Shown here: positions 1 through 7,895 of the stretch, one piece after another
Layout of the letters: each line of letters begins with the position of its first letter
How positions within the stretch are numbered: the first letter of the stretch is position 1
NCBI GenBank assembly: GCA_023245935.1
Contig: JAHFJM010000005.1
Span: forward strand, 24,164 to 88,163
DNA from: Candidatus Peribacteria bacterium
Lineage (GTDB): Bacteria > Patescibacteriota > Gracilibacteria > Peribacterales > Peribacteraceae
Length of the DNA: 64,000 nucleotides
Direction: 5' to 3'
Translations under genes and position numbers: made by a program
Notes under the pieces: model-generated
What the model was told of the DNA's origin: nothing
The model's database searches: none
Seen by the model: only the letters and a program-made list of their open reading frames with translations

Positions 1-740
1 TACTCCGGCAATCGATATCGATCGAAGCGCTTCACGGTGACTTCGGTGGAGAGGTCCGTCTGCTGCAAGCTGACGAAACTGTAGGGACCCGCACCGATCG
101 GATGGAAGCCGAAGTCCAGCGTCTGATCCAGTTTCTTCACGGGGACGCCTTCGAAAGATGCTGCGGGCAAGAGCCCCAATGTCAGATTGCTCGAGAAGAA
201 CGAGTACGGCTTGCTGAGTCGGAAGCGGACGGTTTGATTGTCGATTTTCTCGATCTCGATGCCCTGGAAATTCTGCTTCAGGATCGGATTCGGGAATTCG
301 GGATTTTGGATCGTCTTGAAGGTGAAGATCACGTCGTCGGCGGTGACGGGATGCGGATGCTCAGGCATCGAATCGTGCCACTCGAGATTCGGTTTCAACG
401 TTGCCGTGTACACGCGATTGTCTCTGCTCACGTTCAGTCTCGCTAAATCGTCGATGACTGTACCGGTCTCCGGATCGTACTTCTGGAGTCCGGAGAAAAT
501 GAGAGACACGATGTCGCGGTTGACATCATTTCCCGTGATGAACCATGGGTTGATGGGTTGCACTTCCCCGACCGATCCCTCGATGTACGTTCCTCCGCGC
601 ACTGCGACATTCGTCGTATTCTGAACGTAGAATTGGCGGAGAAGCATGAGGAAGCTGACGATCAGCAGACCTGCAAAAATACCGAGAACAATGCGCTCGA
701 CTCGTGTCATGGCCGAAAGTAGTCTGAGGAATGAACGCAT
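1..740 (-). CDS. ABC transporter substrate-binding protein, family 5 (partial)
   Basis: The reading frame is open from an ATG at 740 to the left edge of the window, so only about the first 246 residues are present. A membrane or signal segment (VLGIFAGLLIVSFLML) lies near residues 17-32. It is followed by a SBP_bac_5 type N-terminal lobe: 'GEVQPINPW', 'DIVSLIFSGLQKYDPETG', 'PVTADDVIFTFKTIQNPE' and 'PIGAGPYSF' match the peptide/oligopeptide-binding (OppA/DppA) family in order. The protein would be anchored outside the membrane and capture peptides for an ABC importer. No lipobox cysteine is visible, so it may be held by an uncleaved helix. The permease genes are not in the window. The family call is firm; the substrate is unknown. 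Confidence 0.85.
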   Translation of the reverse strand, partial: MRSFLRLLSAMTRVERIVLGIFAGLLIVSFLMLLRQFYVQNTTNVAVRGGTYIEGSVGEVQPINPWFITGNDVNRDIVSLIFSGLQKYDPETGTVIDDLARLNVSRDNRVYTATLKPNLEWHDSMPEHPHPVTADDVIFTFKTIQNPEFPNPILKQNFQGIEIEKIDNQTVRFRLSKPYSFFSSNLTLGLLPAASFEGVPVKKLDQTLDFGFHPIGAGPYSFVSLQQTDLSTEVTVKRFDRYRLPE

Positions 741-767
741 ATTTGGAGTGTGTTGTACTCTACCATA

Positions 768-841
768 GAAGCTTTGAGCTTTGAGTGGTGAGCTTTGAGA
801 CGGTTTTTTCTCATAACTCAAAGCTCATATCTCATAGCTTC
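768..841. repeat. Imperfect inverted repeat built from TGAGCTTTGAG-like units
   Basis: The intergenic stretch between the partial binding protein and secG begins with GAAGCTTTGAGC and ends with its near mirror. Inside lie the perfect arms GAGCTTTGAG and CTCAAAGCTC around a loop containing TTTTTT. It sits downstream of secG and could terminate its transcript. Similar TGAGATTTGAG units recur in tandem at 23156-23181, so it is probably a dispersed simple repeat. Confidence 0.55.
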
Positions 842-877
842 CCCGCTTGATATTGTACACACAAATTTCTCATTCTT

Positions 878-1093
878 TTACATGTACATCATCGCAATCG
901 CAACGACGAAGAAGAGAACAGCCATCCAGACCGTGAGCGTGAAGAGTACTTTCTCGGCACCGCGGCGCTGAACATAGGCAGTACCCGTTCCTCCGAATGT
1001 TGCCGAGAGTCCGGATGCGCGGTGCTGCAGCAGGATCAGCAGCGCAAGCAGCGAGCCGGAGATGATTTCAATGATGAGGAGGATGTGTGACAC
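878..1093 (-). CDS. secG: Preprotein translocase subunit SecG
   Basis: A 71-residue protein with two membrane helices separated by the SecG loop 'SGLSATFGGTGTAYVQRRGAEK', which matches the family signature (G-x-F-x-x-x-x-RGAEK). SecG is the small auxiliary subunit of the SecYEG channel. I chose the GTG start at 1093 because a TACCAT -10 hexamer (1101-1106) lies 7 nt before it, the usual arrangement in this window, and because SecG proteins normally begin just before the first helix. An in-frame TTG at 1129 would add 12 residues without a helix. It is transcribed towards the substrate-binding protein gene but separated from it by a repeat. Confidence 0.88.
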   Translation of the reverse strand: MSHILLIIEIISGSLLALLILLQHRASGLSATFGGTGTAYVQRRGAEKVLFTLTVWMAVLFFVVAIAMMYM

Positions 1094-1137
1094 AGGAGGT
1101 ATGGTAGGGTAGGAATTGGAAATTGACAATCCTTATC

Positions 1138-1325
1138 GGGCGCCTAGCTCCCGCCTTCGCTAAAAGCTACGGTGGGCAGGCAGTTGGTTCGAGCATGCCT
1201 TTTCTGTTTGAGATATACTTCTACTAACTTGGGCTCCTAGCTCAGTGGGCTGAGTCTGCCACAGGCAGACGAACCATAAAGAAAGGGACATGCTCACTCT
1301 GTTTGAGATATACTTCCACCGCATC
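1138..1325 (+). repeat. Two decayed tandem copies of the tRNA-Val unit
   Basis: The first 13 nt of the intact tRNA-Val recur exactly at 1138-1150, and its first 18 nt recur with one mismatch at 1231-1248. This gives periods of 93 and 95 nt to the real gene at 1326. The spacers share an identical 18-mer (1204-1221 and 1299-1316) holding a TATACT -10 hexamer 11-12 nt before each tRNA start. In copy one the tRNA body is replaced by a hairpin (CCCGCC 1150-1155 with GGTGGG 1171-1176). In copy two it is replaced by the perfect palindrome GTCTGCC-ACA-GGCAGAC (1254-1270). I read this as promoter-plus-tRNA duplications that have decayed. Confidence 0.7.
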
Positions 1326-1401
1326 GGGCGCCTAGCTCAGTGGTTAGAGCATCTCGCTTACACCGAGAGGGTCGGGGGTTCGAATCCCTTGGCGCCCACC
1401 A
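1326..1401 (+). tRNA. tRNA-Val (anticodon TAC)
   Basis: A full cloverleaf: acceptor GGGCGCC/GGCGCCC, D stem GCTC/GAGC, anticodon stem TCTCG/CGAGA with loop CTTACAC (anticodon TAC), T stem GGGGG/CCCTT (two G-U pairs) with loop TTCGAAT. The discriminator A at 1398 is followed by a genome-encoded CCA. A TATACT -10 hexamer lies at 1309-1314. Confidence 0.97.
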
Positions 1402-1435
1402 TTGCAAAATACATACAGTATGATATAATCATCAC

Positions 1436-2257
1436 ATGAGTGACGAGAGTGAGAAACCAATAACTCAAGTAACGGAATCCCAAATGGAGGCTACGTCTGG
1501 TTTGGAGGTCAAACCTTCTGTGGAAATAACAGTGGATACTGTCCGTGAACTCGTACACAATCTTGCAAGTGCTAACTGCAATGGGCTGCAAATTACGCCC
1601 GACATGAGCCGTAAGGAGATTGAAAATAGTCTGAAGCTGTACCAATATCCACAGTCGATTCTTCACCAGGAAGTACTCTCCTCGTCGAGAATTGGTGGCA
1701 TGTTGCAGAATGTCATCGATCGCATAAAAGGAGTTTGCTCTTTGCCGATATACGACGCCGATCTCTTAGAGAATCACAATGAAGCTTGGCAAAATGCCCA
1801 AGAGGAAGACATGCGTGAACACGTTGTAAGGATGAACAATGCAGGGGAGATGGTCTTTGTGGAAGAGGGCGGAAAACTTGTAGGCATGATTGGCATTCGA
1901 AAATTAGGACCAGTAGGAGAAGGAGGTCGCCAATTATACGAATTCCCCAGATTTTCAATTTTATCAGGAGATGATGAAGAGCATGAAACAAGGATACTTC
2001 GTAAACTTATGAAGAAAGTGCAGGAATCCATTTCGAAAGAATGCAAGAACCCACTTATTCTCGTTCATACAAAGAGGCCTTCTGTCCGTAAGTGGGCATT
2101 GCGTCGCGAACATCGAGCCATAACTTGTGAGGACTACTTCAAGAAACGAGACATATCTCCAGATGCGGCGGAAGAGCTGAAGGAAAGATGGGAAAAAGAG
2201 GGTTGGGAATATTTTGAAGTGGATCCTTTGAAGAAGAGTGCAGAGACAACTTCATGA
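1436..2257 (+). CDS. Hypothetical protein with GNAT-like acetyltransferase fold
   Basis: A soluble 273-residue protein. Residues about 135-230 follow the GNAT pattern: a strand pair 'EMVFVEEGGKLVGMIGIRKL', a further strand 'LYEFPRFSIL', a helix 'ETRILRKLMKKVQESIS', then 'PLILVHTKRPSVRKWALRREHR'. The acetyl-CoA loop (Q/R-x-x-G-x-G/A) is not clearly kept, so activity is uncertain. The first 60 residues look disordered. TATAAT at 1424-1429 lies 6 nt before the ATG, predicting a leaderless transcript starting just after tRNA-Val. The GNAT assignment rests on fold pattern only. Confidence 0.6.
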   Translation: MSDESEKPITQVTESQMEATSGLEVKPSVEITVDTVRELVHNLASANCNGLQITPDMSRKEIENSLKLYQYPQSILHQEVLSSSRIGGMLQNVIDRIKGVCSLPIYDADLLENHNEAWQNAQEEDMREHVVRMNNAGEMVFVEEGGKLVGMIGIRKLGPVGEGGRQLYEFPRFSILSGDDEEHETRILRKLMKKVQESISKECKNPLILVHTKRPSVRKWALRREHRAITCEDYFKKRDISPDAAEELKERWEKEGWEYFEVDPLKKSAETTS

Positions 2258-2437
2258 AGGAAAAGTCATGCTTTCGTTGTGAGCTTGAGAGATTTGAGCT
2301 CCTTAATGGAATCTAACTGGTCGGATAAATTAAATCTGACCCTGTGGTGCAGGTTCTGATACTGATTCCTCCCCCGAAACCCCACCCTCATCCCAAACCC
2401 AAACAAATAGTAACCTTGCTCTAAGCACGCACCATGA
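2258..2437. other. Intergenic stretch with hairpin and G-rich repeat
   Basis: No gene is seen. A hairpin (GGTCGGAT 2319-2326 with ATCTGACC 2334-2341) could end the upstream transcript, although it has no T tract. On the minus strand, 2368-2404 is a G-rich repeat containing GGGTTTGGGATGAGGG, a 16-mer also found at 39850. It has enough G triplets to form a G-quadruplex. Confidence 0.5.
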
Positions 2438-3628
2438 TTATTCTTTGAAAAGAAGCTCTCTACCGGTTCGAGTATCGACAATGCGATTGACTTCTTTCGG
2501 TCTCTGGAGATACTTCATATCGCCCATCTTGAATGAATCTTCCAGGCGAGTTTTGCCAATTTCAAATTCTCTTGTCGTTGTCTCAATGAGAACCCAATGC
2601 TTCTTTTCATATGTGAAACTGTAGCCATGTTCTGAAGGAAATGCCCCCTGTTCAACGGCAACGGCAATATGCCTATGCATGTAGACAAGAAGATAATCCT
2701 CTCCACTCTGTTCAAGAAGCGATGCGAGAAGAATTGCCTTGTTGGAACAGTCGGCTTTTCTGGACATCAAAATCTCCGGAGCACGTTTCATCGTTTCAAC
2801 GCCGGCATCTGCTTCATCATGATCGTACACGATCTCCGTTGTCACGAGATCGGTGAAGCGCTGAATTTTTTTCTCACGATTCTGAGGGACATCCCTCGTC
2901 AGTACATTTGAAAAACGCTGCAATGAAGAATGATGTGGTCTCGCAACATATGCTCCGTGATTCACGATCATGATAGGACGACCGCCGCTTCTTTCTCCCG
3001 TATATGCATACAATTTTCCGCCGTATATTCCTATATTGTGAGTGGACAGAGCCAGTTCACGCGGTGTGACATCGAATGTCGCATGCGTATAAGGGAATGA
3101 TAACTTTCGATCAGCATCCACATGAAAGTTTTTCAGATCCGTCCCGAATGCAACATTGTCCTGATTCTTTCGCTCATCACGAGCGGCATGCGGGCGGAAA
3201 AACAAGGAGTTTTTGTGAAGTTTCCGGTTACGAATAGCAGAAGGATCCTTCAGGAATTTCGATCGTTCTTCTTCGGCAGCTGCAGGAATACGAAATACCA
3301 ATTCATCGGTATCGACAAAAAAAGTCTGTAATTCGGCATCTCCGAGAATTTGTGAACGAAATTCTTCCCCACTGAATTCGGGCTGGGCGAGAAGTGACAC
3401 GATCGATCGTTGAATCGATGCATCGCGCATGAGAAGCTCTGTGATTTTCCCCTTCACTTCCTCTTTGTTTTTATGAATAGCGATGGCAGCTGCACCGAGC
3501 ACCGGCACCGATGCCAACTTGAGCCAATACAACAGCTGCTCGCGTCTATTCGTACGAGGGGGATTGTCCGAAGACATGTCTATCGGAAAATCTTCATCCG
3601 GCACATGGTTTTCGTTCAAAGCATTCAT
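2438..3628 (-). CDS. Membrane-anchored transglutaminase-like protein
   Basis: A 396-residue protein with one membrane helix near residues 35-50 ('LKLASVPVLGAAAIAI') and a C-terminal transglutaminase-like core. The core shows 'RKADCSNKAILLASLLEQSG' with the nucleophile Cys near residue 292, 'MHRHIAVAVE' with the His, and an acidic residue on the next strands ('HWVLIETTTREFEIG'). Such domains act as cysteine peptidases or amide-transfer enzymes, often outside the membrane. The segment between anchor and core is unrecognised. It is divergent from the gene at 3686 with 57 nt between starts. The catalytic triad looks complete; the substrate is unknown. Confidence 0.75.
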   Translation of the reverse strand: MNALNENHVPDEDFPIDMSSDNPPRTNRREQLLYWLKLASVPVLGAAAIAIHKNKEEVKGKITELLMRDASIQRSIVSLLAQPEFSGEEFRSQILGDAELQTFFVDTDELVFRIPAAAEEERSKFLKDPSAIRNRKLHKNSLFFRPHAARDERKNQDNVAFGTDLKNFHVDADRKLSFPYTHATFDVTPRELALSTHNIGIYGGKLYAYTGERSGGRPIMIVNHGAYVARPHHSSLQRFSNVLTRDVPQNREKKIQRFTDLVTTEIVYDHDEADAGVETMKRAPEILMSRKADCSNKAILLASLLEQSGEDYLLVYMHRHIAVAVEQGAFPSEHGYSFTYEKKHWVLIETTTREFEIGKTRLEDSFKMGDMKYLQRPKEVNRIVDTRTGRELLFKE

Positions 3629-3685
3629 AGTAATACATTAAACATTTTATATAATTAGTCAAGTATAGTTTGACATACAATTTTT

Positions 3686-4078
3686 ATGGAGGATAGTAGC
3701 GATATGGAATCGCATCTCCACTTTGCAACGGATACCGAATCGTGTTCCGTCGAACCTATCTCCGATTTTGGAGTCATTGCTTTGAATCAAAAAGAAGCTG
3801 ATGAAGTTGCATTCTTCGATACCCGGATGGATATCGGAGAACCGGATACTCGCCTTCTTTCCCAGTCGTTCGATACCGGAGTGCTGAAGGCTCCGACGAA
3901 GGAAGAGCTACGCACACGACAATTAATGGATGACATTACACAGAATGTTTTAGAAGGTGCAGCGAAGGCTTTGGCTCCGAATTTTGGAGAAAAGACTTTT
4001 CGAGAGCCGGTAAAACTCAGGAAGGATCACAGAGTGAGAACGGTGATGGTGCATGTACCTTCGTACAACGGCAGATGA
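3686..4078 (+). CDS. Hypothetical protein, acidic N-terminus
   Basis: A 130-residue soluble protein with no family I recognise. The N-terminal 50 residues are acidic and the C-terminal 30 are basic ('KLRKDHRVRTVMVHVP'). A TACAAT hexamer at 3676-3681 stands close before the ATG, and TTGACA-like sequence overlaps it. A second in-frame ATG occurs at 3704. The coding phase is supported by an isolated, uninterrupted frame between two divergent or co-directed genes. Function cannot be inferred. Confidence 0.6.
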   Translation: MEDSSDMESHLHFATDTESCSVEPISDFGVIALNQKEADEVAFFDTRMDIGEPDTRLLSQSFDTGVLKAPTKEELRTRQLMDDITQNVLEGAAKALAPNFGEKTFREPVKLRKDHRVRTVMVHVPSYNGR

Positions 4079-4090
4079 TACAAAGAGGTG

Positions 4091-4119
4091 TTGCATCAGC
4101 TCTTTCTGCCCGCTACACT
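4091..4119 (+). promoter_or_regulatory. Promoter of rplU
   Basis: TTGCAT (4091-4096) and TACACT (4114-4119) are separated by 17 nt. The expected start of transcription is about 4126, only a few bases before the rplU ATG at 4130. Confidence 0.65.
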
Positions 4120-4129
4120 CTCCCAGCTC

Positions 4130-4447
4130 ATGTTTGCATTCGTCGACATTGCCGGCTTTCAGGAGAAGGTGGAGAAGGGGATGAAACTCCGTGTTCCGAG
4201 TTTGGAAGGCGAGAAAGGGGATACGGTGACGTTTGAGAAGGTCATGTTGCTCTCCGCCGATGGCAAGGATGCCGTCCTCGGCAAGCCGTACGTGACCGGT
4301 GCGAAAGTGCAGGCGAAAGTGCTGATGCACGGCAAAGCGGACAAGATCGTCGTTCGCAAGTTCAAGCGTCGCAAGCGTTACCACAAGACTCTCAGGGGAC
4401 ATCGTCAGGGATTCACGGAGATTGAGATTACGGGGGTGTCGAAATAG
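4130..4447 (+). CDS. rplU: 50S ribosomal protein L21
   Basis: A 105-residue protein matching L21 in length and pattern: 'FVDIAGFQEKVEKGMKLRV' at the start, 'VLLSADGKDAVLGKPYVTGAKVQAKVL' in the middle, and the basic 23S rRNA-binding segment 'KFKRRKRYHKTLRGHRQGFTEIEI' at the end. The start at 4130 fits the family length and the promoter just upstream; an upstream in-frame ATG at 4088 would add 14 unlike residues. In most bacteria rpmA (L27) follows directly, but here a small membrane protein gene follows. Confidence 0.95.
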   Translation: MFAFVDIAGFQEKVEKGMKLRVPSLEGEKGDTVTFEKVMLLSADGKDAVLGKPYVTGAKVQAKVLMHGKADKIVVRKFKRRKRYHKTLRGHRQGFTEIEITGVSK

Positions 4448-4482
4448 GGGAGGAAGGTGATGAAGTATGGTAGGATTTTCGC

Positions 4483-4746
4483 ATGGACGAACGATTGACT
4501 GAACTTGAGCGAAGGGTGACGCAGATTGAACAGCGCAATGTGCGGGTTGAGAAAGACAAGGCATGGGAAACGAGTATGACGAGAATTGTCGTCGTGTCGG
4601 TGCTCACATACGTCGTTGCGGTCCTCGCATTCTGGATGCTCGGGAACCGGCAATTTTTCCTGAGTGCACTCGTTCCGACTGCGGGATTTATTTTGTCAGT
4701 GCAGACGGTACCGATGGTGAAGAGGTGGTGGATGGAGCGGCGGTGA
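4483..4746 (+). CDS. Small membrane protein with N-terminal coiled coil
   Basis: An 87-residue protein. Residues 1-30 form a charged heptad-like helix ('LTELERRVTQIEQRNVRVEK'), followed by two membrane helices ('IVVVSVLTYVVAVLAFWML' and 'FFLSALVPTAGFILSVQTV') and a basic tail. TAGGAT at 4471-4476 lies 6 nt before the ATG. Its 3' end overlaps the convergent tgt gene by 59 nt. Function unknown; similar short coiled-coil membrane proteins are common in reduced genomes. Confidence 0.75.
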   Translation: MDERLTELERRVTQIEQRNVRVEKDKAWETSMTRIVVVSVLTYVVAVLAFWMLGNRQFFLSALVPTAGFILSVQTVPMVKRWWMERR

Positions 4747-5803
4747 TTGCCTTCCGAAGCTTTCTCATGAATTCCAACATCACCCCCATATTCTGCAGAC
4801 ACGCCAATGTTTCGCCGTAGCGCTCACCGATGCGCATGAGGTGATGAAGATAGCTTTTGAGATGCGTGCGACTTGTCGGAGCAGGTGAGTGTTTGTCGAT
4901 GACCGAATGATCCGTCGAGTATTCATTGCGTCGGATGCGTATCTTCGTTTCGTCCCTCAGCCAGACATTGCCGTGCCGTGCTTCGCGCATCGGAGACACG
5001 CAGTCAAACATATCGATGCCGATGCCAACGGCTTCTCTAATTTGATGCAGTTCCCCAACGCCCATCAGGTATCTTGGTTTGTCGTTTGGAAGCAGAGGAC
5101 AGATCGTGTTCAGCACGCCGTACATTTCTTCCTCCGTTTCACCGACGGCAAGCCCGCCGAGTGCGTAACCGTCGAATCCGATACTGATCAATTCGCTCGC
5201 GCATTTTTCTCTCAAGTCGCGTTCGAGACCGCCTTGGACAATGCCGAAAAGGAGGGGAGACGACCCTCGCGTTTTCTTCAGTTTCTCGTGTTCTTTCTTG
5301 CATTCTTTTGCCCATTTCAGTGTCCGCTCCACTGCTTTGATCTGATCGGCACGGGGCGCGGTCGACGGCGGACATTCGTCGAAACACATGATGATATCGG
5401 AACCGAGCTTGTGTTGGATGTTCATGGCTTCGACTGGTCCGAGAAACAGGGGATTGCCATTCCGATGATCCTTGAACGCGACACCTTCATCGGTGATCTT
5501 TCGAATATTCTCGAGAGAGAACACCTGAAACCCTCCGGAATCCGTGAGGATCGGCTTCTGCCAGTGGATGAACGAATGCAGGCCTCCCGCAGCTTCGACA
5601 ATTGCTTCGCCGGGTGACAGATGTAAATGGTACGTATTGCAGAGCAAGATGTCCGCGCCAAGAGCGAGCAGATCATCGAACGTGATCCCTTTCATCGCCC
5701 CTGCGGTCGCAACCGGCATGAAGAACGGTGTGGGGATGACTCCGTGTGCAGTCTTCAGGTTTCCGGATCTGCCGAGGGGAGTCGCTTTCAGAAGTTCGAA
5801 CAT
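4688..5803 (-). CDS. tgt: tRNA-guanine transglycosylase lacking zinc-ligand cysteines
   Basis: A 371-residue enzyme that exchanges guanine-34 of GUN-anticodon tRNAs for a queuosine precursor. Seen: 'LLCNTYHLHLSPG', 'LTDSGGFQVFSL' (general base Asp), 'GIVQGGLERDLR', 'GYALGGLAVGE' and 'GIGIDMFDCVSPMREARHG' (nucleophile Asp). The C-terminal zinc motif CxCxxC of the family is replaced by 'SPAPTS', aligned between 'VIDKH' and 'KSYLHHLM'; the final His is kept. The start at 5803 is supported by TACACT (5810-5815) 6 nt upstream and by the family N-terminus. Queuosine genes queF, queE and queC lie 9-11 kb away. Confidence 0.93.
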   Translation of the reverse strand: MFELLKATPLGRSGNLKTAHGVIPTPFFMPVATAGAMKGITFDDLLALGADILLCNTYHLHLSPGEAIVEAAGGLHSFIHWQKPILTDSGGFQVFSLENIRKITDEGVAFKDHRNGNPLFLGPVEAMNIQHKLGSDIIMCFDECPPSTAPRADQIKAVERTLKWAKECKKEHEKLKKTRGSSPLLFGIVQGGLERDLREKCASELISIGFDGYALGGLAVGETEEEMYGVLNTICPLLPNDKPRYLMGVGELHQIREAVGIGIDMFDCVSPMREARHGNVWLRDETKIRIRRNEYSTDHSVIDKHSPAPTSRTHLKSYLHHLMRIGERYGETLACLQNMGVMLEFMRKLRKAITAAPSTTSSPSVPSALTK

Positions 5804-5891
5804 GGATGCAGTGTATCGATGCGAGCGGGTAGCGTGTAGCGGTTCTCTTTTTTCTGTGCAATAATTCATCCGACTTTCCCCCTCTCTTCTT

Positions 5892-6389
5892 ATGTCCTGC
5901 TGCTCTTCCTCATCGTGCGCATGTGGAAACGCCATGTGTCCTTCGAAGTACGCTTCATGGATCCCGCGCATTGCCTTCGGCATGGTGCTCGTCGGATACG
6001 GCGTGAACCACTATCGAACACTCGGCGGATTCGTCGGTATGGCGAAAGGAGTCTTCCCGTCATCTGCGATTCTCGCCGGTATCGCTGGCGTCCTCGCCTA
6101 CATCGTTCCGGCACTCATGATCATCGGTGGCGTCCTCTTCGCCATTCGCAAACTGTGCTGTCTCAGCAAGACCTGCATCCTCGCGTCCCTCGGCGGGATT
6201 ATTGGCTGGGCGGGGCTTGCAGTGCTCGTCGGTGACGGCAATGCGGCAGGTGCCATGATGCCGATGATCCAGAACGCAGCCGTCCTTCTGATCCTCTATT
6301 ACATGATCAAGAAGGCTTCCTGCTCCAAGATGCCGTGTGCTTCAGGAGCCTGCGCAAGCGGTTCTTGTGCGTCCGGTTCCTGCAAGTAA
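5892..6389 (+). CDS. DoxX-like membrane protein with cysteine-rich ends
   Basis: A 165-residue protein with about four membrane helices. The first 16 residues contain five Cys ('SCCSSSSCACGNAMC'), and the tail holds four repeats of the type A/P-C-A-S-G ('CASGACASGSCASGSC'). Another 'CCLSKTC' sits at a helix boundary. The core resembles DoxX/small quinone-associated membrane proteins. The terminal cysteines suggest metal binding or redox work at the membrane, but this is inference. It is followed 17 nt later by a paralogue of the same core, so the pair is likely co-transcribed. Confidence 0.7.
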   Translation: MSCCSSSSCACGNAMCPSKYASWIPRIAFGMVLVGYGVNHYRTLGGFVGMAKGVFPSSAILAGIAGVLAYIVPALMIIGGVLFAIRKLCCLSKTCILASLGGIIGWAGLAVLVGDGNAAGAMMPMIQNAAVLLILYYMIKKASCSKMPCASGACASGSCASGSCK

Positions 6390-6406
6390 TCCTCTTCGCA
6401 TTTTTC

Positions 6407-6826
6407 ATGCACTGGACATCCGCTTCCGCAGTTTCCAATCTGATCCTCCGCGTGTCGGTCGGTGTCACGATGCTCCTGATCGGCATCTCGGAGTATCGTG
6501 ACTTTGCACCGTTTCTCGCAAGCGTGACGGACGGACTCGGGTGGATGTCCAGTGTCGTGACCGTGTTCGCGTACATGCTCCCCGCACTGCTGATCTTCGG
6601 CGGGGGACTGCTCGCCATCGGTCGGTACTCATTCGTTGCAGCGTGGACGGGAGGCATCGCACTCGGTTTGGTTCCGGTCGGCTTGGTCTTGAAAACCGTC
6701 ATGACCGGTTCACCGCTTCCGGACATGCTGACGGCAGCCTATCCGCCGGTCGTCTGGCTGATTGCTTTCTATCTTGCGCTGAATGCGTTTCCGGAAGAGG
6801 AAACAACTCAAGAATCAGAAGCTTAA
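6407..6826 (+). CDS. DoxX-like membrane protein, paralogue of the upstream gene
   Basis: A 139-residue, four-helix membrane protein. Its core aligns with the upstream gene: 'RVSVGVTMLLIGISEYRDF' with 'RIAFGMVLVGYGVNHYRTL', and 'VFAYMLPALLIFGGGLLAIG' with 'VLAYIVPALMIIGGVLFAI'. It lacks the cysteine-rich ends. The ATG at 6407 gives the paralogue-like N-terminus; an ATG upstream overlaps the previous gene. Its last 4 nt overlap the convergent small gene at 6823. Tandem duplication with loss or gain of the cysteine arms is the simplest explanation. Confidence 0.7.
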   Translation: MHWTSASAVSNLILRVSVGVTMLLIGISEYRDFAPFLASVTDGLGWMSSVVTVFAYMLPALLIFGGGLLAIGRYSFVAAWTGGIALGLVPVGLVLKTVMTGSPLPDMLTAAYPPVVWLIAFYLALNAFPEEETTQESEA

Positions 6827-7044
6827 CCTAGTTGGGAAGCCTCATCTTGTATTGTTTGATGTTGACGATTCAGCAATCCTTGATAAGCGTTTCTTAGCGT
6901 CAATCCAAGAGGAGTTCCGTTCGTTGCTTCTTCAAGAATCTGCCTTGGGGTTAGTTCCCTATCGCCGATCCTCATAATAATTTCATCAGCGTAAGGCGAA
7001 CTTTCTACATTTGCTCGCATGTGATCCAGAACGTCTTCAGACAT
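6823..7044 (-). CDS. Small hypothetical protein
   Basis: A 73-residue soluble protein; the centre 'IMRIGDRELTPRQILEEATNG' looks like a short strand followed by a helix. It has no family I recognise. Reality is supported by TACTAT (7051-7056) exactly 6 nt before the ATG, the promoter layout repeated across the window, and by a tight 4-nt convergent overlap with its neighbour. Confidence 0.6.
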   Translation of the reverse strand: MSEDVLDHMRANVESSPYADEIIMRIGDRELTPRQILEEATNGTPLGLTLRNAYQGLLNRQHQTIQDEASQLG

Positions 7045-7110
7045 GCGGAAATAGTAACTTCCTCATCATGAAAGTCAAACTTTTTGAAGTCTGCAGCATA
7101 GTACCGCGTA

Positions 7111-7758
7111 CTACTTGCTCGCTTTCGAAATGATCCTGTCGATCAGCCCATACTCGAGCGCTTCTTTTGCGGTCATATATTTGTCGCGCTCCGTATCGAT
7201 CTTCACCTTCGACAGTTTCTGACCGGTGTGATCCGCAATCATCTGATTGAGGAGTTCTTTGGTTTGCAGGATATGTTCGGCGTGGATCGCGATGTCCGTT
7301 GCCTGACCTTCGGTACCGCCGAGAGGCTGGTGGATCATCACTTCAGAGTGCGGGAGTGCGAATCGTTTTCCCTTCTGCCCTCCCATGAGGATGATGGCAC
7401 CACCCGATGCGGCCATACCAAGACAGACAGTCGAAACGTCAGGTGCGATCAGCTGCATCGTGTCGTACATCGCCATGGTCGATGTCACCTGCCCTCCCGG
7501 AGAGTTCACGTAGAAGATGATGTCTTTCTTCGGATCCTGCTTCTCGAGGAAGAGGAGCTGCGCGATGACGGTGTTTGCCACCGCATCATCGATCGCGGTT
7601 CCGAGGAAGACGATGCGTTCTTCCATGAGGCGCGAGTAGATGTCGTACGCGCGCTCGCCGAATTGCGACTTCTCGATGACAGTCGGGATCAACATGTTCC
7701 TCGGATTGATCGTTCCTTTCGAGTAACCTTTGGCAATCGATTGAATGAGGGGATGCAT
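7111..7758 (-). CDS. clpP: ATP-dependent Clp protease proteolytic subunit
   Basis: A 215-residue ClpP. The start of the mature core '[32 protein letters not shown]' is preceded by a 21-residue extension that may be a propeptide. Catalytic residues are present: Ser in '[16 protein letters not shown]', His in '[11 protein letters not shown]', and Asp in '[10 protein letters not shown]'. It forms the barrel peptidase of ClpXP or ClpAP. No partner ATPase is in the window. A TACAAT hexamer lies about 50 nt upstream, so unlike most genes here it seems to have a leader. The true start could also be residue 22. Confidence 0.95.
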   Translation of the reverse strand: MHPLIQSIAKGYSKGTINPRNMLIPTVIEKSQFGERAYDIYSRLMEERIVFLGTAIDDAVANTVIAQLLFLEKQDPKKDIIFYVNSPGGQVTSTMAMYDTMQLIAPDVSTVCLGMAASGGAIILMGGQKGKRFALPHSEVMIHQPLGGTEGQATDIAIHAEHILQTKELLNQMIADHTGQKLSKVKIDTERDKYMTAKEALEYGLIDRIISKASK

Positions 7759-7895
7759 AGAGAAGTGAGAAAGGAAGAAACGTTATTGATATCAATGTCA
7801 TTCATATTGTAGCGAAAATCGGGTCTTCGCGGCAGTTTTCGAACAGTTCATAGTATGTTTTTTTGATGAATTGGTTAGTTTGATTGTCATTGCCA

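Noticed and set aside
2266..2481. Minus-strand 71-codon frame
   Set aside because: Overlaps the end of the transglutaminase-like gene and the G-rich repeat; no promoter and no coding pattern.
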